Under the pieces are notes generated by a model. That model was not told the DNA's origin. It did not search any database and worked only from the letters and a program-made list of their open reading frames with translations. Made by a program: the position numbers and the translations under genes. 64,000 bases of DNA from NCBI GenBank assembly GCA_038530555.1, contig JBCBCN010000001.1:62001-126000 (forward strand). The letters run 5' to 3'. Positions 43,661-51,780 of this stretch are shown piece by piece (position 1 is the stretch's first letter; each line of letters begins with the position of its first letter). This stretch comes from HKCCE3408 sp038530555 (GTDB lineage: Bacteria > Pseudomonadota > Alphaproteobacteria > Rhodobacterales > Rhodobacteraceae).

Positions 43661-45193
43661 TTATTCCCCTCTGGGAAATCGCTGACGCTCTTCCACCTCA
43701 TTGAGGTCCATGTCATTGCGCATGAAGCGCCGGTCTGAGCGGTCCGGCGGCGCGTAGTCCCAGGCGGTGTAATGGCCCTGGCGCAGGGCGTCGTACACCA
43801 CCCAGCGGCGGTCTTGGCTTGCCCTGACCTCACTGTCAAACGCTTCGAGATCCCAGCGCGCCGCGGCCATCACCCGAAAATGCTCAAGCGTGGCGGCATG
43901 GCCGGGGTCTTCGGCCAGGTCGATCAATTCATGGGGGTCCTGCGCCAGATCGAAAAGCTGTTCGGGGTCGAGCGCGCAATTGGTGTATTTCCAGGTTCCC
44001 TCCACCAGGGCCACCAGGGGCGAGATCGTGGCCTCGGCCGCGTATTCCATTGGCACGGGCCCCCGCTCCGTCCCGCTTGCCACCGCCGCCAGATCAACTC
44101 CCTCGCAATAGGGTAGCACCTGGCCCAGATCGATCCCGGCCAGTCCAGCAAGTGTCGGCACGATATCGAGCGTGGACACAGGCGTGTCGATCCGGCCAGG
44201 CGCCAGGTCCGCGCTCGCGATCATCAGCGGAACCCGGGCCGAGCCTTCCCGGAACGACATTTTGAACCACAGCCCATGCTCACCCAGCATGTCGCCGTGG
44301 TCGGAGACAAAAACAATGCTCGCCTCCTGCCGTGTATCTTCCAGGATCTGCAAAAGCGCGCCGATTTTCTCGTCGAGATAGCTGATATTGGCGAAATAGG
44401 CCCTTCGCGACCGGCGGATATCTTCGTCACTAATGGTGAAATTGTCCCGATCATTGGCATCGAGGATGCGCTGGGAATGGGCGTCGGTGGCGGGCTGTGT
44501 GATGGTAGGCTCCAGCGCCGGGCAATCCTCGTAAAGGTCCCAGAACCGCCGTCGCGCCACGTAAGGGTCATGGGGATGGGTGAAGCTGACCGTCAGGCAC
44601 CAGGGCCGCGTGTCATGTCCGCGCGCTAGGTCATAGAGCTTTTGCTCGGCCAGAAAGGCGACCTCGTCATCATACTCCATCTGATTGGTGATCTCAGCCA
44701 CGCCCGCGCCCGTGACCGAACCCATATTATGATACCACCAATCGATGCGCTCCCCTGGCTTGCGGTAGTCGGGCGTCCAGCCGAAATCGCAGGGATAAAT
44801 CTCGGTGGTCAGCCGCTCTTCAAAGCCGTGAAGCTGATCGGCGCCGACGAAATGCATCTTGCCCGAAAGTGCCGTGTGATAGCCCGCGCGGCGCAGATGG
44901 TGGGCATAGGTCGGCAGGCTGGAACTAAGCTCAGCCGCGTTGTCATAGACGCCGTGCGCACGGGGCAGGAGGCCGGTCATAAAGCTTGCCCGTGCCGGGC
45001 CGCATAGCGGCGAGGGGGTGTAGGCGCGGGAAAACCGCATTGATCGCTGGGCCAGTTTCTTCAGGTTTGGCGCGTGCAGCCAATCCGCCGGGCCGTCCTC
45101 GAACAGCGTTCCGGTCAATTGATCGACCATGATGACGAGGATATTGGGGGGGATGTTTGGGGGGATGTTTGGGGGGCTTGCGGTCGTGCTCAT
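43661..45193 (-). CDS. betC: Choline-sulfatase
   Basis: A 510-residue type I sulfatase. The motif SPLCGPARAS places Cys64 for conversion to formylglycine; metal ligands appear in NILVIMVDQLTG and SDHGDMLGEHGLWFKMS. The C-terminal RWVVYDALRQGHYTAWDYAPPDRSDRRFMRND is typical of choline sulfatases. It releases choline from choline-O-sulfate. The start is MSTTASPPNI at 45193. The first codons contain a 12-base tandem repeat (PPNI three times) with runs of six to seven G's on the plus strand. No BetI regulator is in the window. Confidence 0.95.
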   Translation of the reverse strand: MSTTASPPNIPPNIPPNILVIMVDQLTGTLFEDGPADWLHAPNLKKLAQRSMRFSRAYTPSPLCGPARASFMTGLLPRAHGVYDNAAELSSSLPTYAHHLRRAGYHTALSGKMHFVGADQLHGFEERLTTEIYPCDFGWTPDYRKPGERIDWWYHNMGSVTGAGVAEITNQMEYDDEVAFLAEQKLYDLARGHDTRPWCLTVSFTHPHDPYVARRRFWDLYEDCPALEPTITQPATDAHSQRILDANDRDNFTISDEDIRRSRRAYFANISYLDEKIGALLQILEDTRQEASIVFVSDHGDMLGEHGLWFKMSFREGSARVPLMIASADLAPGRIDTPVSTLDIVPTLAGLAGIDLGQVLPYCEGVDLAAVASGTERGPVPMEYAAEATISPLVALVEGTWKYTNCALDPEQLFDLAQDPHELIDLAEDPGHAATLEHFRVMAAARWDLEAFDSEVRASQDRRWVVYDALRQGHYTAWDYAPPDRSDRRFMRNDMDLNEVEERQRFPRGE

Positions 45194-45263
45194 GGCGGCA
45201 GGATGCGCGGGCAGGATTGGCGGTGCAAGACGGGCTGCGCCGCCTTTTGGCGCGCTTGCGGCA

Positions 45264-46295
45264 TCACAGGCGCCTGGGGGTGAAACGGATCTCGAAAATT
45301 GCCCCTGAGAGTGCACTCGATCCGTCGCCAATCTCGAGATCCAGGACGCTGATCTCGGCCCCGTGGGCGGCCAGGATATTGGCGCTTATGGCGAGGCCCA
45401 TGCCGGTCCCGCCGATCTCCCGCTTGGTGGTGAAGAACGGATCGAATACGCGCGTCCGGTTGCCTGGTGCGATCCCAGGCCCGTCATCGGCGATCCGGAG
45501 AAGGCCGGGCGCGGCGCTCAGGCGTACTTGGGCTGCGCCGTGTTCTGCGGCATTGAACAGCAGATGGTCGAGCACAAGGCTGAGGCCCGGCGCCGACATT
45601 GGCAGGCTGACATCGACCCCGTCCAGGCGCAGATCGAGCCCGTTATGGCGATCACTCAGCGGTGCGCGCAGGGCCTCAAGCGTCGTGCGCCCACGATAGT
45701 CCGCGCTGCGGGCCCGCGCCATCATGCGCAGTGCGTCGAGCTGTTGGTGCATCTGCGCCGCGGCGCCTGCGATCTGGTCGACCAGGGCACGGTCGGCCTC
45801 GGCTAGGGGGCGATCTTGTAAAAGCTCTGATGCCGCGACCACGACCGAGACGGGGCTTTTGAGCTCATGGGTCACGTGGTCGGAATAGCTGCGCATCGTG
45901 GCCTCCCGCGCACGCAACGCCTCGGCCATCTCGATCACCGAGGCCGCCATATCACCAAGCTCGACAGTGCCAAAGCGCTCGGGCGGCGCGGTCGCGGTGG
46001 CGCGCGCCTGGCGCACCTCTCCGGCATAGCGCGCCAGCGCGCGGATCGGGCGGAGCAGCAAGCGACCAAGCACGAGGCCCATCGCTGCAGTCAAAAGGAG
46101 GATCATCGCGCCGATGGGCAAAGCAACCGTCCAAAAGCCAAACTCCGGGCCGAACTCGCGGAGAATAAGCAAGCCGATGAACGAGATGCCCAAAGTGCCG
46201 GCGAGCGCGCCGCCCAAAACCATGGCCAGGGACGGGCGCCATTTGCGGCGCGGACCCGGCGGTGGCGGGGTTTCCGATGGGCTCGTCGTCACCAA
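45264..46295 (-). CDS. Sensor histidine kinase
   Basis: A 343-residue membrane kinase. Two membrane segments (about residues 24-45 and 55-78) flank a very short periplasmic loop. A HAMP domain (LLLRPIRALARYAGEVRQAR) follows, then the H-box SYSDHVTHELKSPVSVVVAASELL with phosphoacceptor His143, and the ATPase domain with LRIADDGPGIAPGNRTRVFDPFFTT and GTGMGLAISANIL. The HELKSP box resembles CreC. The tiny sensor loop suggests intramembrane sensing. It follows the response regulator by 24 bases. Confidence 0.9.
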   Translation of the reverse strand: MVTTSPSETPPPPGPRRKWRPSLAMVLGGALAGTLGISFIGLLILREFGPEFGFWTVALPIGAMILLLTAAMGLVLGRLLLRPIRALARYAGEVRQARATATAPPERFGTVELGDMAASVIEMAEALRAREATMRSYSDHVTHELKSPVSVVVAASELLQDRPLAEADRALVDQIAGAAAQMHQQLDALRMMARARSADYRGRTTLEALRAPLSDRHNGLDLRLDGVDVSLPMSAPGLSLVLDHLLFNAAEHGAAQVRLSAAPGLLRIADDGPGIAPGNRTRVFDPFFTTKREIGGTGMGLAISANILAAHGAEISVLDLEIGDGSSALSGAIFEIRFTPRRL

Positions 46296-46319
46296 GGCGG
46301 ATCCAAGGCCAAGGAGGCG

Positions 46320-47009
46320 TCAGGCATGGGCCGCCTCGCATTTGCCCATCTTCACGCCGACCCCGTGCAAGGTCTCGATCGCATCACGACAGCCTGCCCG
46401 ACCAAGCTTGCTGCGCAGATTGCGCAAGTGGCTGTCGAGGGTCCGGTCCGAGATTTCCGCGCCGTCGCCCCAGATCTCCGCGATCAACTGCTCGCGCCCG
46501 AAGACTTGGCTCGGGCGTCGCATCAACACGCTCAAGAGGCCAAACTCGGTCGCGGTGAGGCTCACCTCGGTGTCGGCCACCACGCAGCTATGGGCCGCGC
46601 TGTCGACGACCAGGGCCCCATGGCTCAACGCGCCGCGATCCGGCGCGCCGCCCGTGCGTTTCAGGATTGCCCGAATGCGCGCGACGACCTCGCGCGGGCT
46701 GAAGGGCTTGGTGACGTAATCGTCGGCGCCAAGCTCCAGGCCCAGGATCCGGTCCACCTCACTGTCATGGGCGGTCAGAAAGAGGATCGGCACATCGGAG
46801 GTTTCGCGGATCCTTCGGCACACGGCAAACCCGTCCTCATCGGGCAGGCCTACGTCGAGGACCACCAGGGCCGGGGCCTCGCGCCCAACATGGGTGACGG
46901 CCTGGCGCCCGTTGGAGGCGGTGATGACCGAAAATCCAGCCCCCTCCAGCGACAGCCGCACCAGATCGCGCAGCCTTGGGTCATCATCGACTACGAGGAT
47001 CTTTTTCAT
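46320..47009 (-). CDS. OmpR-family response regulator
   Basis: A 229-residue regulator with a receiver domain (phospho-acceptor Asp52 in LVVLDVGLPDEDG, Lys101 in YVTKPFSP). The OmpR/PhoB winged-helix domain follows, with LTATEFGLLSVLMRRPSQVFGREQLIAEIWG and SDRTLDSHLRNLRSKLG. It is the partner of the downstream histidine kinase. Its ATG at 47009 overlaps the DUF4173 stop as ATGA; a longer in-frame start would lie inside that gene. CreB-like by kinase resemblance only. Confidence 0.92.
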   Translation of the reverse strand: MKKILVVDDDPRLRDLVRLSLEGAGFSVITASNGRQAVTHVGREAPALVVLDVGLPDEDGFAVCRRIRETSDVPILFLTAHDSEVDRILGLELGADDYVTKPFSPREVVARIRAILKRTGGAPDRGALSHGALVVDSAAHSCVVADTEVSLTATEFGLLSVLMRRPSQVFGREQLIAEIWGDGAEISDRTLDSHLRNLRSKLGRAGCRDAIETLHGVGVKMGKCEAAHA

Positions 47010-48457
47010 CGCGTGTTCTCCATTAGCCAAGCCCAGACCTGGCGGTTGACGCGCCAGCGACGAAACCCCCAGTCGCGCCAATCGTCAATCCTATCTTGCG
47101 AGCGGGCAATGGATCGACACTCCTCAATCATATCGCAACGGGCGAGAAGCGCCGCGTTGGCCGTGTCGGGCAAACCATAACGGAGGTAGTCACGGTCCCG
47201 AAATTCCGGCGGGGTCTGCATATTCCGATCCGCGATCACCGCGCTGAAATTGACGAAAGCGCTGCCGTAGATCGTCAAGGCGCAGATCAGGACCAAGCGC
47301 CGCAAAAGCCATCCCAGCCGCGCTCCGCGCCAAAGCTGCCACAGTGTCAGCGCCAGGCCCAACGCCACCAGCCCCATCCAGATCCCGGCATAGATGCGCA
47401 GATAGGTCAGCCCGAAACCGTCGATATAGGCCTGCAGCCGGACAAACGCAGCGGCGCAGAGCACCAGGTTTTGCACCAGCCATAGGGTCAAGAGCGGTCG
47501 GGTCCAGGGATGGGCGGGGCTGAGCTGTGCCAGGATCGCGAACCCGCCGCCCAGCAGCGTGACGACCAACAACGGATAGGCGCCTTGGCGGGCATAGGTG
47601 CTCAGAGCGATGCCTTCGGGCGCGCCATGGGTCAGCACGCTCAGATCGAGGCCCAATTGCACCGCCAGAGTGGCGTTAAACAGGACCAGAGCGCGCAGCA
47701 GGCTCTTTTGGCCCGGCACCAACGGAGCCGCGAGCGCCTCGGCCGTTCGAGAAGGCGTTTGCCGCTCTCTTGGGCTGCGCGGGCTCAAAAGCGGCCAGAG
47801 CATCAAAGCCGTGCCGGTCCAGAACAGCAGACGCCAGGTCCATTCATGCCGGTCGATTTCGATTTCTGTGAGCCCCTCAAACCACCGCGCGAGGATCGGA
47901 TTGGCCTGGGCAAGCAGGGCCACAAGCAACGCCACACCGATGAGCGGCAAGAGCCAAGCATTGAGCCGCTCGCCCCAGCCCCCGTCTCGCTCGGCCAGAA
48001 ACGCGTGACGCGCGGCGGCAAAGGCGTCCGCTGGCGCTTGCCAGGGCATCCGGGCAAAGGACTTGCCCCCGCGGGTTAGCGCTCCGGCGCCGGTGCCGCC
48101 CGGCTCGATGTCGAGCCAGGCCAGAGCGGTCGCCAGACCGATCAACAGGATGAAAACCGAAAGCCCTTGGTGGTATTCTATGACCGGCAGGCTGGTGAGC
48201 GCCAGAACAGCCGCGGCCTGACCAAGCGTGCGCCGATCGGGCAGGGGGCCGGGACGGGTGAACAGCCGCGCAGCAAATATCGCCCAGGCCCAAACCACTA
48301 CGGCGATCCCGCCCGGATGGTCGAAAAACAAAAGATGGGCGAGACCTATGAGCGCGGCCAACGCCATGAGGCACTGCGCGGATCCCGCACTCGGGCGGGT
48401 CAAAGCCGGTATCGGCCCCGCCCGTGACCCAGTTTGTGGCCCCGGTTGTGATGGCAT
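47006..48457 (-). CDS. DUF4173/DUF4153-type polytopic membrane protein
   Basis: A 483-residue membrane protein with around twelve hydrophobic segments. Landmarks are SLPVIEYHQGLSVFILLIGLATALAWL, LLFWTGTALMLWPLLSP, THGAPEGIALSTYARQGAYPLLVVTLLGGGFAILAQL and RLQAYIDGFGLTYLRIYAGIWMG, which fit the DUF4173 (COG4178-like unknown) pattern. The C-terminal soluble tail ends WLMENTR. It is first in a three-gene unit with the response regulator and kinase, and is the best candidate for a linked sensor or target. Start MPSQPG at 48457. Confidence 0.8.
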   Translation of the reverse strand: MPSQPGPQTGSRAGPIPALTRPSAGSAQCLMALAALIGLAHLLFFDHPGGIAVVVWAWAIFAARLFTRPGPLPDRRTLGQAAAVLALTSLPVIEYHQGLSVFILLIGLATALAWLDIEPGGTGAGALTRGGKSFARMPWQAPADAFAAARHAFLAERDGGWGERLNAWLLPLIGVALLVALLAQANPILARWFEGLTEIEIDRHEWTWRLLFWTGTALMLWPLLSPRSPRERQTPSRTAEALAAPLVPGQKSLLRALVLFNATLAVQLGLDLSVLTHGAPEGIALSTYARQGAYPLLVVTLLGGGFAILAQLSPAHPWTRPLLTLWLVQNLVLCAAAFVRLQAYIDGFGLTYLRIYAGIWMGLVALGLALTLWQLWRGARLGWLLRRLVLICALTIYGSAFVNFSAVIADRNMQTPPEFRDRDYLRYGLPDTANAALLARCDMIEECRSIARSQDRIDDWRDWGFRRWRVNRQVWAWLMENTR

Positions 48458-48594
48458 AGCTGTCCCTCCTGCTTTGCAATGCAACAGAGCTGATCGGGGC
48501 AGTTACCGGCAGTCCGTCGCCAGGGCCTGTGCAGGACTTCCCTAAAAGACGCCTTTTGCGAGGATGGCGGATTTCGTTTGGGGAAACAGTGGCT

Positions 48595-49434
48595 TTAGAG
48601 CGCGGCGAGCTGAAGCGCGCGAGCGGGCGTTGATATGCCCGTGGTGGCGTTCGTCACAATTCCCAAGCGGGACAGATCCGCCGCTGCAGGCCGGGCCAAG
48701 GCCGCTGCGGGCGTCACTTGCGCCAGGCCGACCAATTCGGCCTCCGCCCCCATGGCGAGCACATAGAGCAGAAGATCGCGCAACATTTCTGTCTCTGCCG
48801 CCGCAATCTCTTCGGCCTCCATGCCAGCGGGCGCGATGGCGGAAATGCGGTGGAAGCCCAGGGCGCCGGGTTGGGATTGGCGCTGACTGCCGCCCAAAAA
48901 CGCATAGGCGCAGGCTGAGGCGCAGATGCCGGTATCCTCATGCATGTTCGGAACTGTTGGAAGCCCAAGACCGTCCGGGCTTTGCTGGCCACCGGGCTCG
49001 CTGTCGTCCGCACTGTCCGGGCAGGCGATGCCGCCAGCGCGGGTTTCAAGCCCGTTGGCGCGAATGATCCGGCCCATTTCCAGGCCCGCTTGCAAGCGAC
49101 CGCCGCGTGACTGCAAGATCACACCGCGCGGGGATGCTTCGCCTGGCTTGGCGATGGCCTCGGACAGAAAGCGTGGGCTATCGGTCGTGATCTCACCCTG
49201 GGCAAGGATCCAGATCTCTCCGTCCATTCGCACACGCTGCATCCGCATGGGGCGTTCGATCCGTCCCCATCGCCCTTCGGGCTCTGCCTCAGCGCAGATG
49301 TCCAGGATGATCTCGGGAGCAGACGGCGCAGATTGAGCCGCGACGGAAACCGGGGCCAGTGATGCAACGCTAAACGCTGCAAGCGCGGTCAAACCACAAA
49401 GGAGCGCGCGCCGGGGGCGCCTGAAGATTGTCAT
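48595..49434 (-). CDS. COG3904-type periplasmic protein
   Basis: A 279-residue exported protein. From MTIFRRPRRALLCG a signal peptide ends near VSVAAQS. The body carries GVILQSRGGRLQAGLEMGRIIRANGLETRAGG and ICASACAYAFLGGSQR with GALGFHRIS. These are the hallmark of COG3904 predicted periplasmic proteins, distant relatives of the ClpP/crotonase fold. The ASAC segment occupies the position of a catalytic serine in relatives; activity is unproven. It is an isolated gene, and an ATG at 49467 is a less likely start. Confidence 0.75.
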   Translation of the reverse strand: MTIFRRPRRALLCGLTALAAFSVASLAPVSVAAQSAPSAPEIILDICAEAEPEGRWGRIERPMRMQRVRMDGEIWILAQGEITTDSPRFLSEAIAKPGEASPRGVILQSRGGRLQAGLEMGRIIRANGLETRAGGIACPDSADDSEPGGQQSPDGLGLPTVPNMHEDTGICASACAYAFLGGSQRQSQPGALGFHRISAIAPAGMEAEEIAAAETEMLRDLLLYVLAMGAEAELVGLAQVTPAAALARPAAADLSRLGIVTNATTGISTPARALQLAAL

Positions 49435-49579
49435 CACTACGGCCAACTCGAAACACAAAACACTCATTAACCTGCCAGAGTGCTACCACATTTCCGCCCC
49501 ATTTGTCGCTCGCCGCTGGCGAAACAAAGTGTCGCCCCAGCGCGGTCAATGGGTGGAGTGCTTGAGCCGTCGCGAAAAC

Positions 49580-49612
49580 GAAAAATGCCCCGCACCGGTG
49601 AAGCTGCGAGGC
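49580..49612 (-). terminator. Terminator downstream of msrA
   Basis: On the minus strand GCCTCGCA, a 10-base loop and TGCGGGGC form an 8-bp stem with one G-U pair, then ATTTTTCG. It ends the msrB-msrA unit. Confidence 0.7.
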
Positions 49613-49654
49613 CTTTTATGAAGTAATTGCAAAGCTTTAACGGGCCTTCTTGAC

Positions 49655-50164
49655 CTACTCGGCGGCCGTCCTCTTGGGGAGCACCCAGCCAGGACGCACG
49701 AAATGGCAGGTGTAGCCGTTCGGGATCCGCTCGAGATAATCCTGATGTTCGGGCTCTGCCTCCCAAAACGCGCCTACAGGCTCCACTTCGGTCACCACTT
49801 TGCCGGGCCAAAGCCCTGAGGCGTCGACATCGGCGATCGTGTCGCGCGCAACGGCCTGCTGCGCATCATCGACATAATAGATCGCCGAGCGGTAGCTCAT
49901 GCCGCGATCATTGCCCTGGCGGTTCAGCGTCGTTGGGTCGTGGATCTGGAAGAAAAATTCCAGCAATTGGCGAAAGCTGATCTTATCGGGCTCGAACAGG
50001 ATCTCGATCCCTTCGGCATGGGTGCCGTGATTGCGATAGGTCGCGTTGGGCACATCGCCGCCGGTATAGCCGACGCGTGTCGCCGTCACGCCGGGGAGCT
50101 TGCGGATCAAATCCTGCATGCCCCAGAAACATCCGCCTGCCAAAACTGCGCGTTCCGTGCTCAT
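49655..50164 (-). CDS. msrA: Peptide-methionine (S)-S-oxide reductase MsrA
   Basis: MsrA, 169 residues, reduces S-epimers of methionine sulfoxide. The catalytic Cys12 lies in LAGGCFWGMQDL. VGYTGGDVPNATYRNHGTHAEGIEI and EFFFQIHDPTTLNRQGNDRGMSYRSAIY are standard. The C-terminus (CHFVRPGWVLPKR) is shorter than in E. coli and lacks a clear recycling Cys pair. It overlaps the msrB stop as ATGA, so the two are coupled and repair both epimers. Confidence 0.97.
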   Translation of the reverse strand: MSTERAVLAGGCFWGMQDLIRKLPGVTATRVGYTGGDVPNATYRNHGTHAEGIEILFEPDKISFRQLLEFFFQIHDPTTLNRQGNDRGMSYRSAIYYVDDAQQAVARDTIADVDASGLWPGKVVTEVEPVGAFWEAEPEHQDYLERIPNGYTCHFVRPGWVLPKRTAAE

Positions 50165-50610
50165 GCCACGTCCTCCACTTGATCGAGATAAGCGCCATAG
50201 CCCTCGGCCTCCATGTCATTGCGATGCACGAAGCGGAGCGAGGCGGAATTGATGCAGTAGCGCAGGCCACCGCGATCTGGCGGGCCGTCGGGGAAGACAT
50301 GGCCCAGATGGCTATCGCCGTGCTTTGAGCGAACTTCGACACGGACCATGCCAAAGGTCGTGTCGCGATGCTCGGTCACATGGGCGGTTTCGATGGGTTT
50401 TGTGAAGCTGGGCCAGCCGCAACCGCTTTCGTATTTGTCCGAGGATGCAAAGAGCGGCTCCCCCGAGACGATGTCGACATAGATCCCAGGCTCTTTGTTG
50501 CCCAAAAGCGCGCCTGTGCCGGGGCGTTCGGTGCCGTTTTGCTGGGTGACGCGGTATTCCTCGGGGCTCAGGCCCGCGATGACGGATTGGGATTTTTCGT
50601 ATTGGGCCAT
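50161..50610 (-). CDS. msrB: Peptide-methionine (R)-S-oxide reductase MsrB
   Basis: MsrB, 149 residues, reduces the R-epimer of methionine sulfoxide. The catalytic Cys119 is in LRYCINSASLRF, and Cys64 in SGCGWPSFTKPI is a possible resolving residue. The two CxxC pairs that bind structural zinc in many MsrBs are absent: the expected sites read IVSGEPLF and SKHGDSHLGHVF. So this is the zinc-less form. The start MAQYEK at 50610 has a good AGGAG (CTCCT on plus) upstream. msrA follows. Confidence 0.96.
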   Translation of the reverse strand: MAQYEKSQSVIAGLSPEEYRVTQQNGTERPGTGALLGNKEPGIYVDIVSGEPLFASSDKYESGCGWPSFTKPIETAHVTEHRDTTFGMVRVEVRSKHGDSHLGHVFPDGPPDRGGLRYCINSASLRFVHRNDMEAEGYGAYLDQVEDVA

Positions 50611-50806
50611 CTCACTCCTCCTGCGGCCGTTCGGCGTTAGGCAAGATATGGTGGGTCGAGGGGCTGAATTCCAGGTTTGATGCGCGGGTCCGAACGACGC
50701 ATGGGGACAATCTCGGGACACGTCGCCAGACATGCCGTAGCGGGTACACCTTTCAAGCGGTGAATGAATTTGATTGGTGCCGCTGAGAGGCGAGAACGAA
50801 GGCCGG

Positions 50807-51367
50807 TTACCGACCCCAGGCGCGAACGGGGCCGCAATCCATATGCACGAAGTTCGAGCCGGAATAGCGCCCAACACCGCCGGCATGGAAACTTTGCGCG
50901 GCGCGCGCCATCTGGCTTACTGAGCGGCTGCCCAAGCGGAGGTCAGCTGCTTGACCTTGCATGTGGAGTGAGTTCCGCGCGACACCGGAAGACCGCGCGC
51001 GGAGCATCGCGTTGGTTTCCGGCGAGCGGTAGCCCGAAAGCAAGATATAGGGATCGCTTGTGTCGAGCAGGCGGTGCGCGGCGGCCATGATGTCCACGTT
51101 GCGAGGGTCAATCGGATGCGCAGAGTTGGAGCGCCAGTCGCGCATGAAAAAGCTGATCTCGTCGAGGGCAGGGCGGATGTAGTCGCCGTCCACCCAATAG
51201 ACCATGTCGATGGATTCACCCGTCCGGCCATTGTGCATCTTGAGCTTGCGGACATCGCCTGCGCCGCGCAGAAATCCGAATGCATTTGCACAAACAGGCG
51301 CTGCGGCAATGCTCGTGGCTGCAAAAGCCCTAAGGAGTGTCCGACGGCTGACCATCTGATTTTTCAT
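50807..51367 (-). CDS. DUF882 (YcbK-like, peptidase M15 fold) protein
   Basis: A 186-residue exported protein. The N-terminus VSRRTLLRAFAATSIAAAP is a twin-arginine signal. The mature domain carries IMAAAHRLLDTSDPYILLSGYRSPETNAMLR and a SLHMQGQAADLR segment, then VGRYSGSNFVHMDCGPVRAWGR, holding the His-Asp-His metal set of the M15/DUF882 fold (H in SLHMQG, D in AADLR, H in FVHMD). E. coli YcbK (MepK) is a cross-link endopeptidase acting on L,D-bonds. It faces the L,D-transpeptidase gene across 413 bases. Confidence 0.88.
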   Translation of the reverse strand: MKNQMVSRRTLLRAFAATSIAAAPVCANAFGFLRGAGDVRKLKMHNGRTGESIDMVYWVDGDYIRPALDEISFFMRDWRSNSAHPIDPRNVDIMAAAHRLLDTSDPYILLSGYRSPETNAMLRARSSGVARNSLHMQGQAADLRLGSRSVSQMARAAQSFHAGGVGRYSGSNFVHMDCGPVRAWGR

Positions 51368-51780
51368 GAATTTACACGCCCCATCGTTGCTGCCCGTTCT
51401 TGATGCGGCCGCTCTTTCGGCGGTCACGCATCCCCCCACGTGCCTGATGGCGATGCCATAAGTGGTTGGCATTGTGAAGCTTTGCGCCGTCTCCGGGCGT
51501 AGGAATGGGCGTAATCGGCGATAATCCGCCAACTTTTATCGATCTGGGCAAGGTGGTTCTACCTTTCCGCGGGGATCCCGTGACCGTGTCGTTCACGAAA
51601 CAGGCCGCTCAAAAACGGGCCTACACCGGCGATCTTTCGATATTGTGAATAGACTTGTGGCATTGGGATTGCGAATCCTGCCCAGGCATTACGCAGACTG
51701 CTGCGTTGCGCCGCTGCCCCACCGTTCCTAACCTTCTCCGGAGCGTTGCTTTACAATTATTGTTCACAAGAGGACGAGCG
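51368..51780. other. Divergent intergenic region without a recognised gene
   Basis: This 413-base gap between the DUF882 and L,D-transpeptidase genes shows no credible gene. GAGGAC lies eight bases before the transpeptidase ATG. Both promoters must lie here, but I could not assign -35 and -10 boxes with confidence. No tRNA, repeat or strong hairpin was seen. Confidence 0.5.

Noticed and set aside
45867..47180. 437-codon plus-strand frame across kinase and response regulator
   Set aside because: Both minus-strand genes have clear domains; the plus frame is a shadow rich in Arg, Gln and His.
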